From the NCBI GenBank assembly GCA_029747015.1, contig JAKOGI010000143.1, positions 758,001 to 822,000 on the forward strand: a stretch of DNA of 64,000 bases. Reading direction: 5' to 3'. This stretch comes from Carnegiea gigantea (lineage: Eukaryota; Streptophyta; Magnoliopsida; Caryophyllales; Cactaceae). Positions 1-10,713 of the stretch are shown here, piece by piece (the stretch's first letter is position 1; each line of letters starts with the position of its first letter). The notes beneath the pieces were generated by a model. It made no database searches, had not been told where the DNA came from, and saw nothing but the letters and a program-made list of their open reading frames with translations. The position numbers were made by a program, and so were the translations under genes.

Positions 1-174
1 TTGGAAGTGGAAAGCCATGAATTTGGAAAACGAGTGTGAACGTTTGGAATAAAGGAGGGGAAGAGTGGAATAGAGTTTTGGAATAAAGAATGGGGTTTTG
101 AGAGGACTGTACTTAAGTTAAAGGCTTGACGAGGGAAGAAGGAGACTAAAGAGCGTAATTCAACAGAGCCTAAG
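1..174 (+). promoter_or_regulatory. Relict NLR promoter fragment (paralog of 11836-12025)
   Basis: This stretch aligns along its length with the promoter and leader of the intact NLR gene. Shared blocks include TTTGGAATAAAGGAGGG, GAGTGGAATAGAGTTTTGG, a GGGGTTTTGA block and GGAGACTAAAGAG, in the same order. The TATATATA of the intact copy is replaced by GACTGTACTT here. The homology stops at 174, exactly where a solo LTR begins. I infer that this is the upstream part of the resistance-gene paralog whose coding remnant now lies at about 9990-10400, pushed apart by retroelement insertions. It is unlikely to be functional. Confidence 0.75.
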
Positions 175-1161
175 TGTTGACTCCCGTAGTAACCAAAGAA
201 GTTTTGATGAAACGCAAAATTAATTAACACTTAGCAAGAGATTAGAACACAGATCAAAAGATATGCGTGTGCTTGGTTGATTCATTTGAAAGACAAAATT
301 GAATATTAAAACACAAGCCGGCATCCATAAAAAAACATGGATAACATACATAGGAAAATATGTGTGATATCTTAAACTTGATTGCTAGAATCAAAACAAT
401 TAAGGAAGTCGCTTGGCTGCATTGAGAAGTCTTGGAAATTATATTTTATGCTCCTTGATATCCTCCAGCTATGAGATGCAAATTAAAGCAAATTAGGCAA
501 GCATCTCATCTTGACTAAAGGACATTCTAAACTCTCCTACTGCAGGAAAAGAATTACAACAAATATTTTTTAAAGGCAAGGAGCAAAATCATATCAATCA
601 AGACCACGAAAGGAGGCAAGAAAATAAATCAAAGGCTGTCAGGATCATGAAAATCAGCATCAGATTGGCCTGATCAGAATTGCCTTCTTGGCTCTCTTCC
701 AGAACTGAATATAAATGGAGGACAAATGGACATGCTGCAGTACAGTGAAAGAAACAAGTGTGACAGCATTAAGAATATTCATTTAAGCTATTGAGTATTT
801 TTGTAACAAAGAGCTCTTGAGTGACATTGAGGACATCATTATTAAGGAGTGAACTTGAGAGTTGGTGTGAGGTCACAACTCTTCCCATACTTTAATCAAG
901 AGGTTGATTTAAAGTATTCGGGATCTCTAGAGTGAGGTAACTCTGAGAGACTGAGAGTTCATCTTAATAAGAATTTTGAGAGTTGAATCCTAGAGTTGGA
1001 TAACTCCAGGCAGGGACCTAAGCCTGCTAGAGGCCCAACTTCGTTAAAATATCGTTGTGTCTCTTGTCTATTTCATTTCTGCGTTTAATTTTTGTCTTCA
1101 AAATTTGTTTTTAAATTGTACAATCTCCCTATTCACCCCGCTAGGGCGATTCGACTCTTCA
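175..1161. mobile_element. Solo LTR with 5-bp target duplication CTAAG
   Basis: The segment starts TGTTGACTCC and ends GACTCTTCA, the canonical TG...CA of an LTR. It is flanked by a perfect direct repeat, CTAAG at 170-174 and at 1162-1166. It is 987 bp long, contains no internal coding region, primer-binding site or polypurine tract, and has no partner LTR in the window. Its 3' part (about 1120-1160, with CTATTCACCCCGCTAGGGCG) resembles the 3' end of many plant LTRs. I read it as a solo LTR left by LTR-LTR recombination. The superfamily is not determinable from this piece alone; copia is slightly favoured. Confidence 0.8.
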
Positions 1162-1199
1162 CTAAGTCTAAAGCTGTGCTAAATTTGTATTAATTGAAC

Positions 1200-1660
1200 T
1201 ATTAGAAATTAGATTAATAATCTAGCTAGAAACATCTTCATATCCTAGAATCTTCCACAATATTCCGGTGTCTTCTAGATTATCGTGGAACCTTCCAGAA
1301 TGCTCTAGTTCTAGAACATTCCAGAACATTCCCGATAATCGTACAAGCTTCCGAATTACTTTACACTCTTCTAGAACTTTCTAGAAGATTCTATAATATT
1401 CTACATCATCTAGAAACTTCCAGGTACTTGTAAAATATCTAGATATTTAGGAAGATATTAACATGAATGTTGTAGAAGGCAAATAATAGCCGTAGGATCA
1501 AATCATTCTCCACCGTTTAGTAAGGAGGTGGATGACTATAAATACCCTCAAAGAGGGCTCATTCATAAGCAAGCAAAAAAGAAACCAAGCATTGTAATAC
1601 AAAGTATCCATTCTATGAAACAACTTCCATCCTTTATATATTTTCCTATATTTTCTAACA
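1200..1660 (+). repeat. 5' LTR of the copia element
   Basis: 461 bp, starting TATTAGAAATT (the first G of the canonical TGTTAG appears mutated to A) and ending TTTTCTAACA. It contains a run of TTCTAGAA/TTCCAGAA-type palindromes and a TATA-like CTATAAATACCC near 1535. It is closely similar to 9387-9840, with scattered substitutions and small indels, so the insertion is not recent. Confidence 0.93.
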
Positions 1661-1661
1661 G

Positions 1662-1673
1662 TGGTATCAGAGT
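1662..1673 (+). other. Primer-binding site, initiator Met tRNA type
   Basis: TGGTATCAGAGT starts two bases after the 5' LTR end. It is complementary, apart from the last base, to the 3' end of plant initiator methionine tRNA, the usual primer of copia reverse transcription. Confidence 0.85.
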
Positions 1674-1788
1674 CACTTCAACCCAAGTCCTCCTCCAGAT
1701 TTCCACCTTCAAGAAAATTAACCATCCATCCATGACCCATATCTAACTCTTCAAACCTTGCATCAATCAAATCTAACTCCACAAAACT

Positions 1789-2760
1789 ATGGCCTCCTTT
1801 CCTCATTCAACCCCAACCTTTAACTACATATCAAATTTGAGGCCACCCTTATTCAATAGGGAGAATTATCAAATGTGGGGTATTCAAATGAGAACCTTCT
1901 TCATGGCACAAGGTTTATGGGATGTAGTAGAAAAGGGGTATGAAGAACCTCTTAAGGATCATGAGAAGAAGGATGGAGATGGGAAGCAAAAAAAAGGTGA
2001 AGAAAAATCATCATGGGATGAAACCAAGCAAATGTTGTATCTACAAAACAAGAACAAGAATATTACAGCCCACGCATTAATTCAATGAGCGGTTACTCCA
2101 ATCATCTTTCCTCAAATCATGGCTACCACAACAGCTAAGGAGGCTTGGAGCATTCTAAAGGATGCATATCGGGGCACCGATAAAGTAATATCTATCAAAC
2201 TTCAAACCCTTTTGAAAGAATTTGACAATTTATCCATGAAAGAAGGTGAAACCATTCAAGTATTTTTCAATCATGTCACCAACATAGTTAATAACATTGA
2301 AATATTCAGAGACACGATCGAAGACAAAAAGGTAGTTCAAAAGGTACTAAGAAGTCTTCTTCCAAAATTTGATCATATAGTGGCTGCAATTGAAGAATTT
2401 AAGGGCTTATATATGCTCTCGATAATGAAATTAATGGGGTCTCTTTAAGCACATGAGGAGATATTGCGTATATTTACAGACCAGCTACTAGAACAGGCTT
2501 TTCAAGCCAAATTAAAGTTCTCCAATAATGGAGAAAATAAAAATGAAAACGATAGAAGAAATTTCCCCCAGAGAAATAGAGTGCCAAATAACCGTGATAG
2601 GGGAAGAGGAAATTATAAAAATCAAAGAAACCGTGATAATAAAAAATCAGGCCCATATTGCAGATTACGCAGAATGAACAACCACAACACAAATGATTGT
2701 CAGTATAAGTGTAGAAGATGCACATGGCACATACATCACATACGAGATGACCGAAACTGA
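1789..2760 (+). pseudogene. copia gag, broken
   Basis: The reading frame starts with ATG at 1789. It carries the plant copia gag signature: F-x-R-E-N-Y-x-M-W-G-I-x-M near residue 25, then blocks such as AKEAWSILKDAYRGTDK and the KVLRSLLPKFDHIV region further down. In-frame stops at about 2086 and 2446 divide it into three pieces. The basic C-terminal part has a nucleocapsid-like zinc knuckle near 2660-2700, but the second cysteine of the C-x2-C-x4-H-x4-C pattern is replaced, so RNA binding would be impaired. The gene is not functional. Confidence 0.85.
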
Positions 2761-2846
2761 CAACAAGACAAGGCCAACTTACTGAAAGAGGTTACTCTGA
2801 AAATGTCTTCTACTCTTACTTAAATACTCAGCATGAGTCAAAAGAC

Positions 2847-5200
2847 TTGTGGTATGTCGATAGTGGTTGCTCAAACCACATGAGGGGAGAAAAAAATTCT
2901 TTTGTTCAAGTACATGAAAGTATAAAATCAAATATCACTCTTGGTGATGGAAGAATACAAGAGGTAGCTGGCAAAGGGACGATTGTCGTGAAAGCTAAAA
3001 ACGGCTCGGCTAAATATATTCAAGATGTCTTATATGTCCCTGGTCTAGCCCAAAATCTATTAAGTGTTGGCCAATTGATGCAAAAAGGCTATACCGTAAC
3101 ATTCGATGATGACAAGTGCCTCATATTCGATAAAGAGAAGAAGCAGTTAATAGCCTCTATTACAATGGCGCAAAACAGAATCTTTCTTATAAGAATGCCA
3201 GCAGAACAAAAGGTAGCCCTTAGCTCCGTCTTGGAGGATACGACATTAGGGCATCACAAGTATGGCAATCTAAATCTCAACAGTCTTAAAGTTTTAAAGT
3301 GAAGAAATATGGTCATTAGTCTGCCCACAATAGATGCCGATAAAAGTTTATGTGAAGTTTGTATTATGGGAAGGATGCACAGACTCCCATTCACTAAAAC
3401 TGCTTGGAGGGCTGAAGCTCTGCTTCAACTAGTCCATACTGACATTTGGGGTCCAGCTCGTAATTCTAGTCTGGGAGGAAAAAGATACTTATTACTATTC
3501 GTAGATGACTATACCCGCATGATGTGGGTGTACTTCCTTGAGCAAACATCATAGGCCTTCACATATCTCCTACAATTCAAGGCTCTCACAGAGAAACAAA
3601 GTGGGCATAGTCTAAAAATTCTAAGATCTGATCGTGGGAGAGAATTCAATTGGAATGAGTTCGATAACTTCTGTAAAAAAGAAGGCATTAAAAGGGAGCT
3701 CATAGTTAAGCGCACACCTCAACAAAATGGTGTCGCAGAAAGAAAGAATAGAACAATAGTCGAAATGGATCGCAGCATGTTGCAAAGTAAGAATTTGCCA
3801 AAACAATTCTGCGATAAAGCAGTAAATACAGCAGTCTACATTCTTAATCAATCTCACACGAAGGCAGTGCTTAACAAGACACCATATGAAGCATGGTTGA
3901 AGAGGAAGCTCAAGTTAGATCATCTCAGAGTTTTCGGATGTATTGCCTATTCGCATATTGCAAAAGAAAATCGAGAAAAGCTAGATGGCAAGGGAGAAAA
4001 ATGCTTATTCATTGGCTACAATGATGAATCCAAGGGGTATCGCCTCTACAATCTAGAAACTGATAAGATAATTATTTCAAGAGATGTCATATTTGATGAA
4101 GCGTCCAAATGGAATTGGCCAGATGATAGTAAACATCTCAAGAAAATTGTCAAATTGAAGAAATTAGAGAAGATAGGTCGCTTGATCTGGGTCCATCTTC
4201 ACCAATAAGACCATCTTGAAGTGAATCAAGTTCTTCAAGCATTACTCCAGCATCAAGTCCTTCTCAACCTATTCGGAGGTCTCAACGATAAAGACGTTCA
4301 CCAAGTTATCTACAAGACTATGAATGTGGTCAGATAATTACAGCATTCTTTGCTAGTGAGCCACAAACATTTCAAGATACAACCCAAGATGAAAATGGAT
4401 TGAGGCTATGAATGAAGAAATTAGAATGATCGAGAAAAACAACACTTGACAGTTAGTGGATAAGCCTCAAGACAAAAAAAGTCATTGGGCTCAAATGGGT
4501 TTATGGAATTAAATACAATCAGGATGGCTCGATTCAAAAATATAAAGCTCGGCTAGTTGCCAAAGGGTATTCACAACAACCTGGAGTTGACTACGATGAG
4601 ACATTTGCTTTCGCAGTCCCCATGCAGACAATAAGAACAGTACTTGCAATAACTGCACAATTGAAGTTACAAGTCTTTCAACTTGATGTCAAGTCAGCAT
4701 TTCTAAATGGCGAGCTAGAAAAAGAGGTCTACGTTGAACAACCTCAAGGATACGTAGTAGAAGGCCATGAAGACAAGGTTTACATGCTAAAGAAAGCCCT
4801 CTATGGTTTCAAACAAGCACCACGCACTTGGAATAGTAGAATCGAACTCCAAAGTGGATTTATAAAGAGTCCAAATGAGCCATCCTTATACATCAAGACC
4901 TAAGGATAAGATTTCTAATTTTGTGCCTATATGTTGATGATCTTATATACACAAGCACAAATCAAAGAATGATTGAAGATTTCAAGAAGGCCATGATGGA
5001 CGAATTTGAAATGGCTGATTTGGGACTAATGAAGAACTTCCTCAGCATGCAAATAATACAAAGCCCAGGTCAGATTTTTATCTCTTAAGAAAAATATGCA
5101 GAAGATCTCCTTAAGAAGTTTAATATGCTTGACTGCAAGCCACTATCAACACCTATGGCAACAAATGAAAAACCTTCTAGATATGACGGACAAGAGAAGT
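2847..5200 (+). pseudogene. copia pol: protease, integrase and RT, broken
   Basis: The protease begins near 2850 with the catalytic D-S-G-C-S-N-H-M motif, followed by LGDGR and a L-L-S-V-G-Q-L-M segment. The integrase follows: a C-x2-C knuckle remnant (CEVCIMGR, near 3350), the HTDIWGPA and DDYTR motifs near 3440-3520, the PQQNGVAERKNRT block near 3715-3750 and the LRVFGC region near 3925. The RT follows with QLDVKSAFLNGEL near 4680, KALYGFKQAPR near 4795 and the YVDDL catalytic box near 4930. Stops and frameshifts occur at about 3300, 3553, 4206 and 4902. The frame breaks off in KPSRYDGQEK at 5200, where the nested element is inserted, and resumes at 8973. Confidence 0.88.
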
Positions 5201-6345
5201 TGATGCATATTTCCATATGCATCATTTTTATTCAAGTCCAATCTCAAAGAAGAAAAGGGTCAAAGAAGATCATGCTTGGAAGTGTGCTTATTTGGTCTTC
5301 TTAAGTGAGTTCAAAGACTCGCGACACTATGGAGAGGTCAAAAAGAGGTTAAGCTTTGCTAGAAATTTGGTGCCGAATTCATCCCTGCGGAACCCGATTT
5401 TTTGTGACCACTTTTGGACAAGCTCAAGTGGACCCACAACTTGAGGGCCCATGTGCTTTTGAAGCTTAAGATTTCATCTTTCAAATAAGCCCAAGTTTGT
5501 TTAATTTGGACATCATTTGATTGGGCAAAATGTCACTCAAATATACGTTATGCTGATCCAGTCTAGTCTAAGATAGGTGCATTGTTTGGGCCATAACTTT
5601 TAAACCGCTTATCCAAATTGAAAAAATGAGCCCATTCTGGAAACTAGACTTCCAGAGCTTTCTATAAAGCCCAAGAACGCATGATTTGGCCGAGTATTCT
5701 GGAAGTTATGCTCTGTTGAAGTTGAGACAGTTGCAAGGATTAATTCTGGGAATATGAAGAGTCTTCGGTTACATGTGATTGTGTGGCTGACATTGTGCAC
5801 GTTTTGGAGCCTTCTAGATTGGTGTAATCATCTAAGAAATCCTAGAATATTCCTTGTAACCTCCCCCACCCCTTTTATGATGTGTCTTTCCATTTATCTT
5901 AGTCTTTTCATTTTACTAGTTTTAATTATTAGGAGTTATTTGAGTCCTTTTGTTGTCTTTTGCTGAGCCTATATAAAGGGGGGGCGTGTGAGCATTGTAG
6001 ATCAGATTTCTAAGGCATTTTCAAGAGTAATTCAAGCACCTTTGAGAGTGATTCTCATTTGTGTCCAAAAAATTCCTAGTTCTATATCTTGAATTTGGCT
6101 AATTCAAGTGGTGTTCTAGGTTCTCCTTCTTTTCTTTGGAGTGATTCCTCATAAGAGTGAAGAGAATTAGCCCAAGACAAGGTGTGAGTGGCTCCGTGAA
6201 GGATTATCTCAATACAAGATCTTGTTCTATCCTTTTTCCTGTGTGGTGAAGATCTTCTTCATCTTCCATCTTTCATTTCTCTTTTCACTTTGGTTTGTTT
6301 GAGTTTGAGTTTGATTTGGATCACTTTCCACCCACACATACATCA
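5201..6345 (+). repeat. 5' LTR of the nested gag-only element
   Basis: 1145 bp, TGATG...CATCA. A promoter-like CTATATAAAGG lies at about 5969-5979. It is collinear with 7813-8972; small indels account for the 15-bp length difference. Confidence 0.92.
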
Positions 6346-6658
6346 ATTGGTATCAGAGCCACGGTTCTTAAGTGACCCACTTCACACCCAAATACATCCC
6401 AAAAAGCCAAAACACAAAAACAAAAAAAAAAGACACAAACCGGCAAACCCAGTCTCGAAGACCAGAGAAGCAGCACGGTGCCCCCGTGCCACCAAGCACG
6501 ACCGTGCCACTATACTTTTCTGCATTTCCTCAAGTCGAAGCATAGCACGGCCTGCCCGTGCCCCCTTGCACGACCGTGCCCTCCCTCATCTTCTCCAAAA
6601 CGGCCTTTTTCTAGCCTAAACACATAACCCACAAAGAACCCTTAAGCATTCATCCATC

Positions 6659-8080
6659 ATGATTTCTCTTGAGAACTTGCGAAAAGAGATTGCTTTGATT
6701 GAAAAGGAGATGGTCATCCTTGAAACTCCAAAGTTTCGTGGCCAAAAAGAAGATTTCCCTTACTGGATTTCCAAAGTGGATCAAGTCTTCACTCGCTACA
6801 ATATTGACGAGTAAGAGAAGTTTAAGGTTATTATCAAGAAGCTCCGAGGCCATGCGCTTGAATGGTGGGAAAAGTACAAGTATAAGAGGAAGAAGAGAGG
6901 AAAAAGTAAGATCACAACATGGGTTAAGTTAAGAGGTAAATTAATGGATACTTTCGCTCCAACCTCTTACTTACACAACCATCCTTTACTTTCCTTTGAG
7001 GTAAACAACTTTGATTCCTCTTCTAAAAACCTCTCTTTCAACAAGGGAAGCTCAATTCCATCCCCTCAACCCACATTTTTAGCCCCTTCCACTCCACAAA
7101 AGAAGCAAACTCCACAAACAAGCCAAGCCCTTGCAGATCGACCTAACCCCGACCCTTTGAACCTTAGGAGGTGTTCTAAGTGTCAAGGCTTTAGTCACAC
7201 ACCTACGGGCTGCCCCAACAAGGAATTCATCACCATCGCCGAATGGGAAGTAGCCATGGAGGAAGAAAAGGGGGAGAACGATCAGGAGGAAAGCCTTGAA
7301 GAAGAAATTGAACTCAAGGTTGAAAAAGAAGAAATACTTCACTTAGAGAAGGTTTCTCAAAAGCCAAACGAAATTGAAGAAGAGCATGCAAATATTCATT
7401 TCAATCCAAAGGAGCAAGACCATATCCTATCCTTTCCCCACAAAATCACATTAACCCCCATTCAACCTTCCCAAATCCTCAAACCACATAAAGCCTCACA
7501 AAATGATCTATTACTCACCTCTCTTTCCCCAACCGAATCTCACCTTAGTTTTCACCCTTCCCACACCCACTTTTATCAAACCTCTGTGCATATTGCTTTT
7601 CAAGTGCTGCCTTTTGACCTTATTCCATCTCCCAAACCCAAAGATAGTCCTCACTTGGATGTCTTTCTCATCCCCCTCCTCTATGCCACCCTACAAATGA
7701 TGCCCTTTGGCCACTTCCTACAAGAGCTCCCATTTCATAAGCATGCCTCCCTTCATGAGAAGCTTGCCAATCCTTTGAGTTTGAGGACAAACTCAAAACA
7801 ACCCGGGGAGTATGATGCATATTTCCATATGCATCATTTTTATTCAAGTCCAATTTCAAAGAAGAAAAGGGTCAAAGAAGATCATGCATGGAAATGTGCC
7901 TATTTGGTCTTCTTAAGTGAGTTCAAAGACTCGCGACACTATGGAGAGGTCAAAAAGAGGTTAAGCTTTGCTAGAAATTTGGTGCCGAATTCATCCCTGC
8001 GGAACCTGATTTTTGTGACCACTTTTGGACAAGCTCAAGTGGACCCACAACTTGAGGGCCCATGTGCTTTTGAAGATTAA
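6659..8080 (+). pseudogene. Ty3-type gag-like ORF of the nested element
   Basis: The frame opens with ATG at 6659 and shares the features of plant Ty3/gypsy-type gag proteins: a FRGQKEDFPYWISKVDQVF block, then LRGHALEWWEKYK and KITTWVKLRGKL. A single in-frame stop, TAA at 6812-6814, interrupts it; otherwise it stays open to 8080. Near 7172-7215 there is a C-x2-C-x4-H-x4-C zinc knuckle (C-SK-C-QGFS-H-TPTG-C), followed by a glutamate-rich acidic stretch. The last 268 bases lie inside the 3' LTR. If the stop is a recent mutation, the family may have a functional gag elsewhere in the genome; here it is inactive. Confidence 0.8.
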
Positions 8081-8972
8081 GATTTCATCTTTCAAATAAG
8101 CCCAAGTTTGTTTAATTTGGACATCATTTGATTGGGCAAAATATCACTCAAAGATACGTTATGCTGATCCAGTCCAGTCTGAGATAGGTGCATTGTTTGG
8201 GCCATAACTTTTAAACCGCTTATCCAAATTGAGCAAATGAGCCCATTCTAGAAAATAGACTTCCAGGGCTTTCTAACAAGCCCAAGAACGCGTGATTTGG
8301 CCGAGTATTTTGGAAGTTATGCTCTGTTGAAGTTGAGGCAGTTGCAAGGATTAATTCTGGGAATATGAAGAGTCTTCGGTTACATGTGATTGTGTGGCTG
8401 ACATTGTGCACGTTTTGGAGCCTTCTAGATTGGTGTAATCAGCTAAGAAATCCTAGAATATTCCTTGTAACCTCCCCCACCCCTTTTATGATGTGTCTTT
8501 CCATTTATCTTAGTCTTTTCATTTTACTAGTTTTAATTGTTAGGAGTTATTTGAGTCCTTTTGTTGTCTTTTGCTGAGCCTATATAAAGGGGGGGCGTGT
8601 GAGCATTGTAGATCAGATTTCTAAGGCATTTTCAAGAGTAATTCAAGCACCTTTGAGAGTGATTCTCATTTGTGTCCCAAAAATTCCTAGTTCTATATCT
8701 TGAATTGTGGCAAATTCAAGTGGTGTTCTAGGTTCTCCTTCTTTTCTTTGGAGTGATTCCTCAGAAAAGTGAAGAGAATTAGCCCAAGATCAAGCCATTG
8801 AGTGGCTCCGTGAAGGATTATCTCAATTGCAAGATCTTGTTCTATCCTTTTTTTGTGTGTTGAAGATCTTCTTCCGTTCCATCCATCTTTCATTTCTCTT
8901 TTCACTTTGGTTTGTTTTTGAGTTTGAGTTTGATTTGGTGATTTGGATCTCTTACCGCCCACACATACATCA
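7813..8972 (+). repeat. 3' LTR of the nested gag-only element
   Basis: 1160 bp, starting TGATGCATATTTCC and ending ACATACATCA. It is preceded by the purine-rich CCCGGGGAGTA, which fits a polypurine tract, and followed by GAAGG and the resumed copia pol. Confidence 0.92.
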
Positions 8973-9330
8973 GAAGGTAGATGGATCAACTTATGCTTGA
9001 CTGCAAGCCAAGAAACAAGCAACAACAGCACTATCTTCTGCAAAAGCTGAGTACATTGTAGTTACAAGCCAGTATGTGAAGCAGTATGGCTCAGAAGAAT
9101 ATCGGATGACCTACAATAAGACAACAAAGAACCAACTACACTTTTTTGTGACAATATGTCAACAATAGCCATGACAAGAAACCCAGTCTTCCATAATAGA
9201 ACCAAGCACATTGAGATCCGATATCACTTTATAAGAGAACTCGTGGACAAAAAGGAGATCAAGCTATAATTTTGCAGAACAGATAAGCAACTAGCAGTTA
9301 TATTCACAAAGGCTATCACAAGCGAGAAGT
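8973..9330 (+). pseudogene. copia pol remainder: RNase H end
   Basis: After the nested insert, pol resumes with VDGSTY. It then jumps directly to KKQATTALSSAKAEY (about 9010-9055), the C-terminal half of the RNase H domain. A frameshift near 9160 is followed by the [13 protein letters not shown] block (about 9205-9245), and a D-x-x-A-V-I-F-T-K-A end block lies near 9285-9315. The C-terminal part of RT and the start of RNase H are missing. A 19-nt sequence at 8992-9010 fills the junction and is an exact copy of 5124-5142. Confidence 0.82.
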
Positions 9331-9386
9331 TCATCTACTTCAGACAGCGGCTTGGAGTACAAGGATGTTTCTAGATTAAGGAGAAG

Positions 9387-9840
9387 TGTTAGAAATTAAT
9401 AATCTAGAAACATCTTGATCATTTCTAGAATCTTTCATAATATTCCGGTATCTTCTAAATTATCATGGAACCTTCCAGAATGCTCTAGTTCTAGAACATT
9501 TCAAAACATTCCCAATAATCGTACAAGCTTCCGGATTACTTTAGACTCTTTTAGAACTTTCTAGAAGATTTTATAATATTCTACATCATCTAGATACTTC
9601 CAGGTACTTGTAAAATATCTAGATATTTAGGAAGATGTTAACATGAAATGTTGCAGAAGGTTAATAATAGCTGTAGGATCATATCAATCTCCACCGTCCA
9701 GTAAGCAGGTTGATGGCTATAAATACCCTCAAGGAGGGCTCATTTGTAGCAAGCAAAAAAGAAACCAAGCATTGTAATACAAAGTATCCATTCCATGAAA
9801 CAACTTCCATCCTTCATATATTTTCCTATATTTTCTAACA
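9387..9840 (+). repeat. 3' LTR of the copia element
   Basis: 454 bp, TGTTAGAAAT...TTTTCTAACA, with intact TG...CA ends. It is preceded by the purine-rich tract AAGGAGAAG at 9378-9386. Confidence 0.93.
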
Positions 9841-9989
9841 TAAACTTTAAACAAAGAGTCATACATATAAGTTTAAATAAGTTTCCAATCCAAAAGCAAG
9901 TGACAATGGATGGAATAACTCACAAGCTTATATATACGAAAGTCCTCCATTTTTATCAATGTAGGGCAAACCCTCCTTTCATACTCCAG

Positions 9990-10400
9990 TAATAAGCAAG
10001 CCTAAACTGGGTTTAAGACTATAAGAGATCATCAAAACTAGAAAAAGAGAGTGCATTATTGCAATAACTAGAAAATAACTAGTTTTACAATTGAATCATC
10101 AGGCAAAATGCCAAATGGATGGGGAAATTGCTGCTAGAGGAAGGGGAGTTTTTGACCAAAGTAAGGGATAAGGTAGAAGCAAGGACTTAAAAGTGAGCTT
10201 GAGTGGATGAATTGTTACCTGTTGGATGCGGATCATAAGCAGTACAAGATTGCCATCGTTCGTAAATGGATTTCAGATATCAGAGATTTGGCTCATGAAG
10301 CTGAAAATGTCATTGAGCTCTACATTCTCAAAGTCTGTCATAAGAGTGTTGACAGAGCAAAGACAATATCTTTATTGGAAAGACAATTTTTTTTTAGGGA
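9990..10400 (+). pseudogene. Truncated NLR coiled-coil domain (paralog of 12026-12340)
   Basis: The leader and coiled-coil codons are clearly homologous to the intact NLR gene. The start codon is ATA at 10075-10077, where the intact gene has ATG. Small insertions break the frame near 10105 and 10185. An open stretch from 10207 encodes the conserved MNCYLLDADHKQYK and the E-x-x-N-V-I-E-L-Y motif, the EDVID-motif region of coiled-coil NLRs. Homology ends near 10340, so the NB-ARC and LRR parts are absent. It lies just downstream of the copia element, and with 1-174 it makes up the remains of one gene. It is not translatable as an NLR. Confidence 0.85.
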
Positions 10401-10459
10401 GTTGAACTAATTGTTGGCTTATGAAAAACTTGAATTAGGAGTTTATACAAAGAGAATAA

Positions 10460-10710
10460 GGCCCTATTCTCTTTATTGTATTTTGACTAAATTTATTTTG
10501 AGGTGAACTTATTCTAAATTTATTCTTATTTTTAATTTATTATAGAAACTTATTTGTTGAATTTTTATTTGCTAAATTTTGATATACTTAGTTAGTTGAT
10601 TATTTTCTAAACGTATTTGTTGAATTTTGAACTTATTTCAAACTTATTTACTGAACTTATTTACAACTTATTTTAAATTGAACTTATCTGAACTAAAAAA
10701 GAACATGACC
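10460..10710. mobile_element. Tourist-like MITE, low-complexity interior
   Basis: 251 bp, flanked by TAA at 10457-10459 and 10711-10713, the 3-bp TWA target duplication of PIF/Harbinger-type elements. The ends GGCCCTATTCTCTTT and the reverse complement of the right end, GGTCATGTTCTTTTT, form an imperfect terminal inverted repeat. The interior is a degenerate repeat of ACTTATTT/TTGAATTT words. There is no coding capacity. Confidence 0.65.
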
Positions 10711-10713
10711 TAA

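Larger units (their letters stand above)
5201..8972 (+). mobile_element. Gag-only LTR element (TR-GAG/LARD type) nested in copia
   Basis: Two long LTRs (5201-6345 and 7813-8972) start TGATG and end CATCA, a perfect 5-bp terminal inverted repeat. The host copia sequence is duplicated as GAAGT/GAAGG at 5196-5200 and 8973-8977; removing the insert restores the pol reading frame as ...DGQEK-VDGST. The internal region is only 1467 bp. It has a primer-binding site (TGGTATCAGAGCC, 6348-6360) and one gag-like frame with no protease, integrase or RT, so transposition must depend on another element. The LTRs differ at only a few percent of positions, so this insertion is younger than its host. Confidence 0.9.
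1200..9840 (+). mobile_element. Ty1/copia LTR retrotransposon, degenerate, with a nested element
   Basis: The element is bounded by two similar LTRs (1200-1660 and 9387-9840). An initiator-Met-type primer-binding site, TGGTATCAGAGT, lies at 1662-1673, and a purine-rich tract (AAGGAGAAG) lies just before the 3' LTR. The flanks TGAAC (1195-1199) and TAAAC (9841-9845) are an imperfect 5-bp target duplication. The order gag, protease, integrase, reverse transcriptase, RNase H is the copia order. Every domain carries stops or frameshifts, so it is dead. A 3.8-kb second element is inserted at 5201-8972, and a stretch of pol between the RT and the RNase H is missing. It split an older NLR paralog. 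Confidence 0.93.
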
